Shown here in pieces: positions 22,515 to 36,205 of a DNA stretch of 64,000 bases; position 1 is the first letter of the stretch; each line of letters opens with the position of its first letter. Under the pieces are notes generated by a model that did no database searches, was not told the origin of the DNA, and saw only the letters and a list, made by a program, of their open reading frames with translations. A program made the position numbers and the translations under genes. This stretch comes from Gorsachius magnificus (lineage: Eukaryota; Chordata; Aves; Pelecaniformes; Ardeidae), in NCBI GenBank assembly GCA_034008185.1, contig CM067084.1:1941385-2005384 (forward strand), written 5' to 3'.

Positions 22515-25500
22515 CACAACAAAAAACCAAAACCAACCAGAATCAGCAAGGAAAGAAACAAGATTCAGTGTGAGAGGGCATCTTTCAGCCAAGGAAAAAC
22601 CAAGGCGCCTGTGCTCGCGCTGCAGCTTTTTAAATAGTCCCGCTAAAAGGGGGGGGGTTATGTACAGTAACACACACTCTGGCATGTAGGAAGGGGGGAG
22701 AGGGTAGCGAGAAAAAGAAGCACCCAAAAAGGATGTGTTTATAGTAGACTCGTGTCTGGTGATTCAAAGGGGAGGGGAGGGGGAGAGAAACAGAAAGGAA
22801 CAATCCAAAAGGTCAGTGAAGTCCATAGCAGCAATTAGGTATCCTCACCCGTTAGATGCATGTCAGGGAGACTGGGAGTGTTCAGTACTGAAATACTAAG
22901 GACAGTGCTCCTATCTTAAAGTAAAAGCAAAAGTTCAGAGCTCTACATTGCATAGTAAGCAGTAAAATCAACTTGATCCTTGCAGATGAGCCACCTGCCC
23001 CTCGGAACCTGTTTTCTCCCTTCATCTACCACTCAGCTACCTGGAACAGCCGAGCGTGGCGGGCTGATTTTTTGTTGGCATGATTAACCTGTATCCCTGC
23101 CTTGGATCTGAAAGACTGGAAAAATTATTTCTGCGAACATAATGCATCCACACCACCTAAAGGGCGTCAACATCGGCAACGGTGGCTGAACTTGATGAAC
23201 TCAGCAGAGTTTGCCCCATCCCGTCTCGAGGTAGCTGACCTCCTGAAGTTACCACCCAAATCGCAGACACGGCAGCTGGAAAACCCCACCAGCCGTAGAA
23301 TTTAAGGACCCTGTGACACCGGACGCCCTCGGCCAGCAGCGGGAGCCCAGCCTGGTTTAAGCCCACCAGCACCTTCCACTCCCAACGACAAAGCTCAAGG
23401 ATTTTGCATCAACGCGCTCGTGACACATAACAGCGTCCATCTGGAACGTGGGCCTAGAGGAGTGCGGGGTTTGATCAGGGTTCATTTCTCTGGGTTTTAT
23501 TTGGGGGGGTCGAGGGGGTGTCCCCCTTCCCCCCCAACAAATGCACGGTTTTATAAACACATTCACCCCATCCAGATTGCGTTTGTACAACACGGCAACT
23601 TTTGTTTAGCATTTCAATGTGCCCTTAGGTCAGGAGTGTAAACACACATCAACTTCTGGTCCCACATCTTTTTGAAGAAAAAACCCCAACAATTAAAAGC
23701 TGCAAATAGAAACAGCATAGGGATACTAAACCCCCAACACTGCATATAGATCTTTAAAGTTCTTATTTTCAAGTGTTATTTATTAAACAATGTGTTTGTA
23801 CAGCTGTCAGGCAAATCACGATCTCCAAGCTTTTATTACATGCCTAGAAACTATTCTGTCAAAGTGTTTCCTACTGTCAGCTACCAAACACAAAAAATGC
23901 ACTATCCACCTAAGGCTGGTATTTTTTTGTTCACATAATACATTCTAATTCTGATCAGCTGAACTGCAGCAGATGCCTCTGAAATTCTAGAATTGGCTAT
24001 TTTAAAAAAAAAAAAAAACAAAACAACCACACCCAACAGCAGCAAAAAACCCTACCTTCCAGAGCAGAAGTATGCCAAAAATGAGAGCTACCGCGCTTGG
24101 TATCGCTCCAAGCAAATCCTCACTTTTAAGTACTTTTCTTTTGAGTTGCTTACTGGTACGTGACATCAAACCAAGGAGACAGCTTTCAATCTAACGGAGG
24201 CTATCTCCTACTTAGCACCTCGGAGCAGGCTCCCGCCGTTCTCGCTCTCCAGCCTCGCTGCGATGGGGTAACGTGAGCTCCAGCGCCGGCTGTAAGGCTC
24301 CTCCCCAGTAAGCACCACCAGCGCAGCCAACGTGCACGCGCGGCGCTGACTCAACTCAAAGCCATTTTCACTGGGAAGTTGACAGGATTTTTTAATATCA
24401 AATTGCATCGGCAGCGCTCTTCACGCCTCTGGGGCTGGAAGTTTTTGGTCATTAAACACCCCCCAGATAGCCTCAAAAGGCTGTCAGATCATGTTCTCAA
24501 ATTGAGCTTCCTACATGACTGGAGTCTGTTTAAAACTGTGCAGTTCTAAGTTGGGAGTTAAGCTGCTTTTGTGTAGTCAGGTGGACGCTGACTGCTCCCC
24601 TCACTCCGAAAAGACAACAGTCTTCTGCGTTAGTCGGTCCTGAACTAAGAGAGCCCTCCGACCCTGCACCCAAAGCTAGCACTGCCAGCCCACCGCTCCC
24701 AAACCAGGCTTCCATAGCCACGGCCGGATCCGATCTTGGGTGTGCTACTCGGTTAAAAGCAATCCTGCAGCTCCAAAGCCATCACGAATGAAGCACACCA
24801 CCTGTACCACCGCTGCATTCCCAGCTACCTTGCCAGACACGCCATACAGCACACGAGAAGGATAGCGCATACCGAAGGAACGCTTTTTCTCCAGCTGTTC
24901 AACAGGATGGCACTCGCCCAGTCCAGCACGTGGGATATTCTGCCCACGGGAGCTCGTTCTTCCTTATCAGCCCATTACTCGACTCCAGCCAGCAGCATTT
25001 AGGTGCCACAGCCCTGACTGACTCTTCCCCTGGCCATCAGGATCGCGTGGAGAAACCCGACGTTTGCCAGAGCAGCTATGTCCTAGAACAGCAGGACTGA
25101 CAAAAGCATTGGGGTGAACAGTGCAGTCACGGGCAACTTGCCAAAGGAAAGGCAACTGCGCTCATGCTTCTTGCTTACTTTTGCCTCTCGTCTTCTTAAG
25201 CCTTGCGGTATTTTTCCAACCCCCAACTCCCTGAAGAGGTAGCAGAGATTGAGCATCTCCTCGCTTTTCCTCCCACACGCATGTACGCACACGGGAGAGT
25301 CAAGACCCTTACTGTCTGAGAAGGGGAAAGACCCTACCGCACCTCCTTTAAGCTAGGAGTCCGTTGAAATGTTTGAGGGAAAGCTCTCTTTGCATCATCA
25401 GCTTGATTAAGTGTTGACGGTGCTAACTCCAATCCAATCCCAACACTCGATGTTAAGAACAACACAACGTAAAAGTAGTTTCTTTTGACATCCACACGTT

Positions 25501-27645
25501 AAGAAAACTTGGTAATTCTGTATGACATTAAAGAAGCCGAAACATCAGGATAACTGAAAATCTCACCTGTCCTTTCAGCAGACTATAACGGGCAATGACA
25601 CAGATCTGCAAAGGAGCTAAACACATTCTACGTCTTCCTGAACTGTAACGAAGCTTCAAATAAAACCAAGGACTGTCTTAATTTCAAATGCTAAACTGCA
25701 GGTGTTTTGCAAGCAGCCTCTCTGTCCAACACCAGTGTAGCCAAACCTAAATTCAGTACCAACACCAGCGCAGGACCGTTCTTCACTACACAACACTCCC
25801 GTGTTTCCATTTCTAAGTAAGAAGCAGTGAAACAAGCACACAATGCCAGTTTCTAGGTCAATACTAGGTTTTCTCAATTTTTCTCAATTCTGTTTGGGGA
25901 GGGGCACAGACGAGGTAACAAAACATTAAATAGCTTCCCTGGGAAGGAGTTTAAGAAGCCTAGGAGATTGAACTCCACTGAAGATGATGCAGTTTTTCAA
26001 ATAACCTTCAGACGCTTCTGAAAGACATCATTTTAAGTCAGAAGTAGCGATTCTAGTCTCCCACATGAGTATATGTTTATCGCTGTGCTTAGATGTTCAT
26101 TAGCTGGCTGTACTAACAGCCACTTACGGATTTTGCAGGCTGCTGCACAGTCTTTTCCGCTTTACTCAGCATTTTCAGTCAAGCAAAGACTAACAAAAAT
26201 GTAAGCTCAACTTTTCCATCACGTGCTAACCTTGGCTTCACCTGTACATTTTAGAGGTTCACGAGTCAGTCTAGCACACACCAGTCAGTTAAGGTTCTGA
26301 CGTTATTCAGGTCTAAAAACGGTGGGTTTGCGCAGTCACGGTCTAGCAAAGCCTGGCAACATTAACCACCTAGCATACTGCATTTGGCAACCAGTGATAT
26401 CATGGGATAGCCCACAGCAGAACTTAATACATTTTTCTCTGAATCCAAAACGCAACGGCTTTGACAAGATCCGTAAATGATCAAGAGAGCTCGTCACACG
26501 GGCTTCTGCTATGGGAAACCTCACTGATACAGCTGAAGCAGGAATTTCCAAGTCATCGCCTGTGGAACACCTCAGAGGTTAACTTCTCACCGGCGATTCT
26601 CATTTCTGGTTTGAGAAAAGACAAGGGAGGCAAAGACACTAACCCAGGAAGGGGAAGGCCACATTTGGATGAGTTTTTCTCACAAACAGGAGATGCGCTT
26701 ACCACATCAGGAATGACTAAAAATTCACCAGTATGTCCCTATTACTCTTCCCAACTGCTGTAGTTCCTTGGAGATGGGCTGCAATTTTTAATGGGGGAGA
26801 ACACCATCGTGCTAACATAAATCCCAAGTGGTCCAGGACATTATATTCCCTCCAACATAAATTTCCTACTACAGAGAACACTGGCCACCAGAGCTCCTCC
26901 ACAGAGCCAGGCTTTTTATTCCTAACTTAGAAACATTATTTCACTCGTTAATTTTTCAAGCCAGATTTTTCTGTTACCCCAGTGCATGTTTTGATATCGA
27001 ACACTTTCCCTAAGGGTATTTGTGCAAACTAAGTATTCATTTGGCAAATGCTAGGAAACAACACAAGTTACTGACCCAAGTTGAGGCTTCCCTGTTAGAA
27101 AAAAAAATAAAAGCAGCTATGAAGAGCCAAAACCAATGGCAACAGACACGTAGCTACTTGCTAAGCACGGGTTCTTTGTCATTTTGACACCACCTTCAGC
27201 GTTTCGCTTTAGCGACTAGAACTTCACCATCACTTTTCTTTATAAGAAATATCTAGTTTTGAAAAATGCTATATTAATCCCTAAAAAAATAAGACAAATA
27301 TTTGTATTAAAAGCTGGAGATCATTGATTTCAGTAAGTTATGGCTTTTTTTAGTGTAAGCATATATATATTTTTCTAAAAGAAGTATCAGTAAGTGTCCT
27401 GGGTGTTAGTTTGTATTTTCTGTTTCCAGCAATGTTCAGTATTGTATGTGCTTTGCACCTCAGAAGTGAGTCTGCCAAGGCACTTAGAGAACGTAAGCAA
27501 GTCTTTTGTAGGGACTTCATGAGAATGGGCTTCCACTGACACAATACAAGAACCCATCCACCAGCAGAGTCAATCCCCCAACCAAGCACGTTTCCTTGAT
27601 AAACACTCAGCACCTGCTATAAGTCCACAATGAGTAACAACAATC

Positions 27646-27668
27646 GGGGGGGGGGGGGGGGGGGGGGG
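27646..27668 (+). repeat. Poly(G) run, 23 bases (C23 in MOB1B mRNA)
   Basis: An uninterrupted G23 on plus, 190-210 bases downstream of the MOB1B stop. In the mRNA it is a C tract, a potential site for poly(C)-binding proteins. The length is likely variable. Confidence 0.9.
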
Positions 27669-27856
27669 AAGCTATTTACCATGTGTCACTAACAGATAAA
27701 AAGATTTCCCCTAATAAAAGCACAGAAAGTGTATCTTGGCTGTCATTAGTAACAGCAGGGGGTTTTGTTGTGTTTTTTAAAAAAAACAAATGAACAAAAA
27801 ACAAATACCACACGCTTGCTTAAAGGAACAAGTGACTTCAAGAAATCCTCTTCCTT

Positions 27857-27934
27857 TTATCTGTCCTTAGAGGTGAGTTTTTCAATCAGTTCCTGAAGTG
27901 GTGCGAGTTCTCTTCTATCAATAAGGTTGAATTC
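27857..27934 (-). CDS. MOB1B: MOB1B exon 6: C-terminus and stop
   Basis: The final coding exon has 25 codons plus TAA. It reads EFNLIDRRELAPLQELIEKL then TSKDR. The LTSKDR ending fits MOB1B; MOB1A ends LGSKDR. The acceptor is TTACAG. It joins in phase 0 to FFVQ of exon 5. Confidence 0.97.
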   Translation of the reverse strand, partial: EFNLIDRRELAPLQELIEKLTSKDR

Positions 27935-28153
27935 CTGTAACAAGGACGAGAAGACAGACAAACATACAGGGTTTTAGATAGGCAGCTCAGGCGAGAAGTC
28001 TTATTCCGACAGAAATTACTTGGTAGTAGGCTCTTCGAGGCCAGGCTTAGCCACTACAGCGTCTTCTGCCTGTCGGCCATTAGCCAAATCGCAGCGTTCA
28101 ACTCCCTAAAGCTTTTTCCCCCAGTTAAAGGAAGGAAACATAAGACAAAGATA

Positions 28154-28186
<33 letters not shown>

Positions 28187-28527
28187 TAAGGGGAAGCAAG
28201 GAATGCTGCTTTGAAACAAGCGCCCTCTTTCCAATCTAGCTTTAGTTGCCATCCTCCCTCTTCCTTTTGTTAGGAATTACTGTTCTACTGAATTATTTGG
28301 TAGGGAACGCCTTTCAGTATTCCACTTTGTAGCAAATACTTCACTGAAAACTTATCCATTCTTTGAATCCTTCTAGCAGTAAATATACTTAAGACACTAT
28401 CTTAGGGCCCTGGAGGTGTTGACTCTCCTACAAACACACCGGCTGTTAAGAAACTGAAGGGGCATTACTTTGCTAAGTACTTTTTCCAGAATATAACTGT
28501 AACCACAATGTTCCTGCCTACACTTAC
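27935..28527. other. MOB1B intron 5
   Basis: A 593-bp intron with a T-rich tract at about 28153-28183. Nothing else is recognised. Confidence 0.8.
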
Positions 28528-28691
28528 CTGAACAAAAAATATAAAGTGCTTGAAAGAAGTGTTAAGGTGTGCCTCTTCCTGTAGCTGGATCACTGGATCA
28601 AAGTGCTGGTGATAAATGTGAGCGTAAACTCTGAAGAGACGCTTTAAAATTGTCTTTGCCACTGACATAAAATTCTTTGGGAACGGAACAC
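28528..28691 (-). CDS. MOB1B: MOB1B exon 5: second pair of zinc ligands
   Basis: The exon encodes VPFPKNFMSVAKTILKRLFR, then VYAHIYHQHFDPVIQLQ and TSFKHFIFFVQ, 54 codons. His161 and His166 (HIYHQH) complete the zinc site with Cys79/Cys84. DPVIQ is the MOB1B form of a position that differs in MOB1A. The acceptor is ATTTCTAG and the donor is GTTCAG|GTAAGT. Confidence 0.98.
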
Positions 28692-31030
28692 CTAGAAATA
28701 AAGAAACAGATGGCTTGTTTTTAAACGCCCATGCCATGTTCATCTCTTTTGAAAGCCATTATGACCCAACCCCATCTCTTGCACAAGACGGGCTGTTCCG
28801 TTTCACTCAGCAATTCCGTCTGTAAATCACAGAATATACTTGGGCGAAAGCACAAAGACAAGCTCACTGAAGGAGTCAAAGAGGGGCGGTTTCCCTCCCT
28901 CCAGCAGACCAGTGGCTCGTGAGCTTTTTCCAAGACAAATCTGACTATACATTTCTATGCTCAACCCTCCTAGCTTCAGCTTCCAGCTACTAAATCTTGT
29001 TATATGCCCCAGTACGCTTCCCTGAAGAACCTTCCCCGACCGAGACTCTTCCTCCCTTTGCATAGGATTCAGATGCCCAAACGCAGGTACCTAACGCGCT
29101 TATAGATGCCCTCTCAGTACCTGCCCGGCCTCTGACGGCCAGTGCAGAAAAGGGGAAGTCTCCTGCAGGCTGAGAGTCTCACCAATGGCTCTGTGCACGT
29201 GCCCAAGATGCCACAGGGTACTCCAAGGGACATCAGACACCTCTGTGTAGCTAACTGAGACCCCCTTTGGTATCATCCATCGAGTTCCACACTTCTCTTG
29301 GCTGAAGTGAAATCAGAACTAGGCTCTCTTCCACCCGTCTCGTGCCCAGCAAAAAAGACTCCTGATTCCATCCTGCTCACCACCGTCCCTTAGCCAGAGG
29401 TTACTGCTTTCTTAACTGCCTGCTCAAGTGCTCCGAAACACGGTCCTTTCACTCACTTCAGTGTAAATGACCCAGGACAGGTAAAATCAGTTGCAACAGC
29501 ACATCTTTGTCAGTGCCCAAGTTTTATTAAAATTGGTTAGGAATTAGCAACTGGCTACTGGGAGCAGAAACGTCTTTAGTTGACACATCCGCAGGCTAAA
29601 ATAAAAAGATATGTATCAACCATCTAAAAAGATTAAACCTGTCTAGCTTCTGATCATGTAGCAGTTTTCCCAGTCTTTTGCAGCCTTTCCAATTGCTAAA
29701 GTCCCGTCCGAAGGCCAGAGGCCTGAGCTGGATGCTGGAGCCTAATCACGATCTCACCAATGCTTCAAAACCCCAGCAATATAATTTTCATACTGCTACT
29801 TAAGCTTGCCCTGCTTACATGTCCACCACATTTCCTTCATTGGCTGCGGCATGGCACGGGAAGCTCATATTTAGTTGGTTATCCACTGTGGCTTTTAAGA
29901 CTCCTTCTGAATCACTACCTTTCAAAAATACATCCTATTAGAAGAAAAAAAAGTCTTCGGCAAAATATATGCTGCATTTTAAGAAAATCCAAGCCCCGAT
30001 CTAGTCTTTTCAACTCAACTTTAATATTAACTGTAACTATTTAATATCACTCCTATTAGTAGTGGGCTTCTACCCCAGCTCTGAACTCCACCCTGAAACA
30101 CTAAAACCAACGCCACAGTATGCGAAGAAACCGTGCTCACATCTACAGGGCAGGGACGATTTAAGATTTTTGTCACTTCTTCCCAAACTAACCACCTTCT
30201 CTGCCTATCTGCCTAACCAAAGTAACAACAAATGCCACCTGATTCTGACAAGTGGCCTTGTTGCTCTGAAGAGGCTTACTGAAAATGTGTCAAATGCTTC
30301 AGAAACCATGCACAAAATAAAAGCAATGAAGGGATCTCCCTTTTTTTTTCCACAATGGTTCGTAAGCCTATGAGTAGTGGTGTACTGGAAAACTGCCAGG
30401 TAGGAGCTTTAGAACATACAGTCCTTCGTGCCTCTAGAAGCAGGGTTTTCTTCTTGTTACCCCTTCCAAACTGGTGGTAGTTCATTTTTTTCCCTCCTGC
30501 TTTTCTGAAAGAAACCCTTAAAAAGATTCATCTTCCATCTCCTCTTGAAAAGTAAAAAAAAAAAAAAATCATTAAGATCAAAGATGCAATTTGGCTTCTT
30601 TGGAGGTAAGGCCTAGGAGAAGTTCGTCACGAGGACCAACTGATGCTTTTCTGCATCAAAAAGCTGCCAGTTTGTACCAATCACTGGTTATAAGGTTTTG
30701 AGACCCTCTGCCTTATTTCTAAGGAAACAGCCCACTGTTCAAAATGAAAAAACATCAGCTTTGATCAACACAGTCAGTTATTGAATAGACACAGTACCTC
30801 CTGCATTCGGAATTGTGAGACGTGTTGATTAGGAGTGGATCAGAGTTCACGTACTACCACATAAAATTTATCTTAAGAGGTAAAAGGGCCATTATATATA
30901 TATGTAATGTAACCTTTTAAAGTTGCCCTACCCATCAGTCATTTAGGACACCTTTTAATGCTGTAAGACTTAAATATTCCTGTGTAACTGTAATCCAAAT
31001 ACATTGATGAATTTTACTTATTTACTTTAC
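28692..31030. other. MOB1B intron 4
   Basis: A 2.3-kb intron. No exon or interspersed repeat was recognised; only an A-run near 30550 and a short (TA) tract near 30895. Confidence 0.75.
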
Positions 31031-31164
31031 CTATTTTAGAAGGAAATAGCGTTTCATCATCCAGCTGATCCTGGACCCAAGTCATCAGGTAATCAATGTA
31101 CTTTGGTGCAGAGCACTTAATTGGTTTCTTTATGTTGGTCCCATCTGCCCAGTGGTACTCATAT
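31031..31164 (-). CDS. MOB1B: MOB1B exon 4: core of MOB domain
   Basis: The exon encodes YEYHWADGTNIKKPIKC then APKYIDYLMTWVQDQLDD and TLFPSKI, 44 full codons. This helical core is almost invariant among vertebrate MOB1 proteins. The acceptor is CCAACCCAG and the donor is AAATAG|GTAAAG. The glycine codon GGT is split across the next junction. Confidence 0.98.
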
Positions 31165-32932
31165 CTGGGTTGGGAGGACAATAAGAAGACATTTCTTAAC
31201 ACAAGTGAATCATTCATATCAAGGCCTGGAAGGTTGCTCTTCCTGCTCCGCTCCCCATACTTCCCACACCCTCCCACAGCCCCTCTTTGAAGCTAAGGTC
31301 CAACTGCTCCCGAGTCATCTGCAGCTGCCCTGTGCCCAACCTCCCCACTGCAATCCTGCTTTAGCTGGGCTCTCCTCCGCAGTCTGTGAAGGCCTTCAAA
31401 AACTTCATCCTGTATAGCACAACTCGTTCATCCTCAGTTGCAACGCTCCTGCCAAAATGCACACGGCAGCCTGCGGTCAAAGCTGCACCCCTGTACATCA
31501 GGAGGTGCTGTGTGAGTAGGTTTCCAAACCCTGAAAGGCCAATAGCTACTTCAGCCTTTTTTAAAGCTTCCCCCCTCCCAAAAGAAAAACATTACAGCCT
31601 GCTGAAGCGAAACATGAAAAAAAGTTCCATGAGATTCTCACACAAACAAAAGCTAAGCTCCAGGGCTTGAATCGACGAAGGCACCCGACTGATTTCTAAC
31701 GTGGAATTCACCCATCAGCCCTAGCAATGGGCTTCTCTTCACCTCCACCGGCAGAGAAGAACTGCCAAGCGAGTGGCAATGCCCAACATCTGCACCAGCC
31801 GCCAGCCAGACACATTTATCCCCTAGAACTTCCAGGATTTCTTTAAATCTGAAAATATTCTTATATATTTTGCATAACTGAAGACCAAACTACATTGGCT
31901 CTTGCCAGAGATCCCAAATCATGATTGTATTAGAGACACGGAATAGATTTAGCGCTAGGTTAACACCGAGGAATACAAGTACAAAACTGGAAGCTGGGAT
32001 AAAGTGCCTTTCAGCTAACAGAGAGAAGAACACTTCTAGACTAACTAGTCCTCCTCAGAAAAGGTTCATACCTGAAGGTCCAGCGCTACCACACGGCCCA
32101 CCAAGATTCAGAAAAAACTCCGTTTCCAGTTATACCACTTGGCCAGTAACTGTCTTTTAGCTTAGTTTTTCCATCTGCAGCTAAGGTGATACCACACCTT
32201 TACAAACCACTGACACGACTAGGGAACAGTAAAGCGCTTGCTCTTTTTATCCATTTCCATCCACAGAGCTAGTACTGTTCTTCTTTATTTTTTTTTTTTT
32301 AAAATGTAGCACTTTTAGTGAGTCAATTCCAGCGTCGTTCACATTACAGTTATCATTTGGCTTCAGGAATTTAAAAGCCATGGGAAAAAGTAGTAAACAG
32401 CATCCATTTACAGGCACGATCAGACACAAATAAGCCCTTGTGGAATTAGAATGGAACAGGTATTTTGTCTGGCTTGGGGAACGCAGCTGACACAAGCCCA
32501 GGCATAGGAGAAGACGGCTAATCTCGGGAACATACAACTTAAAAAAACCAAACACATGTAACACTGGGAGTCTGACAAAGCCAGCTTTCAAGTGAACCAT
32601 AGTGTTTCTTTCTCTGTCTTGCCAAGTACAAATGCATGTCTCTTAATATTCCTTGCCAATCCGTAACATCGGAGCCGTTCCTTCCCATCAGCTCAGAGCC
32701 ATGCATAGCTCTCTCTTTTAGATCTGAACACAGCACCATCTCCCACGTCGGTTTGAAACCGGCCGGCCCTGCTCAGCCACCAGCACTGCTGCAGGACAGC
32801 TATCCGTGGGGCGAGCCTGCTGCCAAGGACTGCTGAGCTCTGCAGCTCCGAAATCCTCCCAGGGAAACAAATGAACAATGATTCAGGTGAGCTGCAACAG
32901 TCCGCTTTTAATAATATTATATTAAAAAAACC

Positions 32933-32957
32933 AACCAAACAAACAAACAAAACAACA
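32933..32957 (+). repeat. CAAA microsatellite
   Basis: About six imperfect CAAA units. Confidence 0.8.
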
Positions 32958-33184
32958 CATACAAGGGTAGTTATGCCAGCTCAGTCACGCTTTTAAAGGA
33001 AACACACCTGCTTCATCTACAAGTTTGATCTTGGTTCTTTTTAAAAAGAGTTACAGGAGATGTTATTAAAGGTTAATACTTCTTCTTTTTGCTGAGAATA
33101 GCGCGCTCAATTTGATGGTTGTTTCTCAGTAGCATACCACAGCGTTTGGGCTGCAACCACCACTGTTCAAACTTTTCCTGGCTA

Positions 33185-33562
33185 TCACAGAATCATAGAA
33201 TCGTTTGGGTTGGAGAAGGCCTTTCGGATCCCCAAGCCCAACCCTTCCCCTACCCCCGCCATCCCACCCCCAAACCCCGGCCCTCAGCACCGCCTCTGCC
33301 CGGCTGTTCAATCCCCCCAGGGCTGGGGACTCAACCCCTTCCCTGGGCAGCCCCTTCCAGTGCCTGACAGCCCTTGGGGGGAAAAAATTTTTCCTAATGT
33401 CCAACCTAACCCTGCCTGGCACAACTTGAGGCCACTTCCTCTTGTCCTATTGCTTATTATTTGGGAGAAAAGACCGACCCCCACCCCAGCTCCCCCCTCC
33501 TGTCAGGCAGTTGTAGGGAGCTGTAAGGTCTCCCCTCAGCCTCCTCTTCTCCAGGCTGAAGA
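33185..33562 (-). mobile_element. CR1 LINE fragment, about 380 bp
   Basis: Antisense CR1 landmarks: TCACAGAATCATAGAATCG, TTGGAGAAGGCC, TCCCTGGGCAGCCCCTTCC, TCCTAATGTCCAACCTAACC and TCTCCAGGCTGAA. It is complete at its 3' end and truncated at 5'. Confidence 0.92.
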
Positions 33563-34544
33563 AGATCTCACACTACTGTGCAGACTCTGGAGAAAGTCTG
33601 CTATTTTAAAAATCACACCCAACATTTTATGCAAAGCTTAACTGTATCTGATAAATCTGGCTTCTCATTTTGTTAAACAAATTAAGGTTTGTCAGAACAG
33701 TAACCAGGAGAACATTTTAAAAACAAACAAGTTTTATGAGTGATTACGAGCGTGCTGCTCACAACAGTATAAAAAGATCCCATTTTCATAATGGCCAAGT
33801 CTGAAAGCATTTTTAAATTGTAGCTCAAAACACGTGCAAAAGTTCATATATGCTGAATGGACTTCTGGATTTCTGAAAAATCAGTATTCCTCACTACCCA
33901 GCACTACCCGAATACTGAGATTTCTGTGATATTAATCAAGGACAAGCATCAGCGCTTCGCTGAGGTGCCAGGTTCAGTCTGGAGATGGATTAAGACAACA
34001 AACTAAACTGCATGCTGAAAATCCCATCCAACTAACACATATCCTGAAGAAGCCTCCCTCCCTCCCCACCGCTACTGGTTAATTCTGCATTTTTTAGAGC
34101 AATAAATGCCATAGAATGACCCTTTAAGCAACACAGCTCTTAAGAAACAGCAGGTAGATCCTGACAAAAATAAAGTCATATAGAGAATCTGAAATTATTC
34201 CAGCAGACACCCCGTGCTCCACGCAGTGGGCGTAGCATTCACAGTTGTTCCTAAGCTGTCAAAAGGTTTGGGGTTCACAGGGGAAGGGAAAATGAACTCT
34301 TCCTGCAAGATTAAATACATCACCGAAAAAAAAAAAAACCTAGCCCTATTTCTTAAACAAAGAAAGAAAACCAAACGCACACAAAAAATTCCCACATATT
34401 AGAATCATTTGAACTGCTACAAGAAATGAAGGGAAAAATCTCAATTCTAGCTCAAGCTTGCACGCAAACACCTACAGCTCTGGTGAAAGAAACAAATTCA
34501 CTTTATCGCAATAGGCAGTTCCCCTACAGAAAATACATTTTTAG

Positions 34545-34570
34545 AAACCTCTGCAGTTTAGCAGAGGTTT
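34545..34570. repeat. Perfect inverted repeat, 10-bp arms, 6-base loop
   Basis: AAACCTCTGC and GCAGAGGTTT are separated by AGTTTA. It lies in MOB1B intron 3. Confidence 0.85.
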
Positions 34571-36200
34571 TTAAGGGCAAAACAACATGTGAAGGATAGA
34601 GCAAGAAATAGACAGCAAGCGCAGGGAAAAAGCTCAGAATCCCGAACGACTCTGGTTGAATTCTCTCAGACTAATAGACACAAGTTATTTGCCATCTGTA
34701 AACAGAAAACCCAACTATGCTTCTCACACTAGAAAATATCCCTCAGTATAAAAAAAAAATCACAGGCCCAGCTCCTCTACTGCACAATTAAACATACGTG
34801 GCCAACCTCCTCCCTCCCCCCCAAAAAAAAAACCCAAAAAAAACACCCAGAAAAGCAAAACCAGCTTGACTAAAATCGAAGCTGTTACTTTGTCTAACAG
34901 CAATACAAGGCGGTGGCTCAGCAATGCCTTTTAAAATTCCTTTTAAATTTAAAATGTCCTTTTCTCGGACATCTATTTGGACCTGTCATCTCCAAACCTC
35001 AGCAAAACTGTATCACATCACCGCTGCTGAAGATGACTGACTGGGTTTTGTCCCTCCGTCATCAAGCGACACAGGCACAGCGTGGAGTGCCACAAAAAGG
35101 CAAAAGGATTGGTATCGCTAAGAGACAGAGAGTATTTCAAGGACCCAATTACATCACTTAACTATTTTTTTCCACTGCAGAAGGCAGCATGCGAACATTC
35201 AATTGCACCGCATTACGCCCATGGAGGATTTACGGGAGCTCTCCACATTGCAGTGCCCAGCTATTCCCATTTGAGCGTGGGAAGGCAGAAGCACTGCAGA
35301 CCAACAAACCTCAGGAAAATCAGGAGGCTCTCACTGCCATTAAGAGTGAGCTTAGGACACTCACACAAATGCGTAAATACGGATTTTGGAGCCCCAGTTC
35401 AGACATCCAGCTTTGAAAAATGCAGCAGCCACGTCCCTCCTTTGTGTTCTTATTGAAGACTAGCAACCAGGGAGGAAAATATGAAGGAACTCCCCCTGAC
35501 CCAATGCTGGTTAATGAACATACTACTTCTACGCAGGTTCTTAACTTGTTATCCTGCCTGTTGCACTGATGGCGATACTGCAACTGATATGAAAGAAAAG
35601 CAAGTGATAACCAGCTAGGGTTTGCTTGGGTAAGAAATGGTTGGTCTTTGCTGAAGTGAAAAGAATGGAACATCACCGTGAGTAATCATATGTTTTGGAA
35701 CAAATTAAACCCTTTTTTTTTTTTTTCAATTTGTTAAACAGTGAGCTGTGCAGCAGGAAAGCGAGATCTGTTCTTGATCTTTACGTCAATCCTTAGCTAA
35801 GTCAGTGTACCAACACCCTGATACGAGCCAAGTCAGCAATCCTTCCGACAAAGACAAATCCAAAACAAATCAAAGTGATCCCACAGCACACAAAAATGTA
35901 CCTGCCTCAGCTAAGCCCTTCCGTATGAGATAGCTACCGAAAAGAACCAGTGGGTCAGAGAAGTAGCCGCTTAATGGTAGCCCTTTAGAGAAGATAACCC
36001 TCTCTGTATCAAAAGTAAAACACAGAAAAGCCCAGACATGAACCTAGGTGACCTTTCTGTTGCCAGGTCCATTTTTTTTTCTTTTCAAGCGATTGTAAAG
36101 GCAAAACACCAGTACCAGGCAGTTGATACAGGCAACATCCCCCTTCCGCTCTAGTTACCCTCTCACTTCAGATGTCCGCTTTAATTCTCCCATAGACTGC

Positions 36201-36205
36201 AATGA
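36201..36205 (+). repeat. Left target-site duplication of the solo LTR
   Basis: AATGA directly before the LTR TG end. The same five bases follow the CA end at 36818-36822. Confidence 0.85.

Larger units (their letters stand above)
21562..27856 (-). other. MOB1B: Probable MOB1B 3'UTR, about 6.3 kb
   Basis: This is the long stretch after the MOB1B stop. I recognised no CR1 or LTR in it, unlike the DNA on either side. Human MOB1B also has a 3'UTR of several kb (from memory). A minus-strand AATAAA lies at 21592-21597, and another near 23768-23775 could give a shorter form. It contains a C23 tract in mRNA sense close to the stop and an A31 run near the far end. The boundary is inferred. Confidence 0.55.

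Noticed and set aside
34545..34575. Hairpin followed by T residues, resembling a bacterial terminator
   Set aside because: This is vertebrate intron DNA, so intrinsic terminators do not apply.
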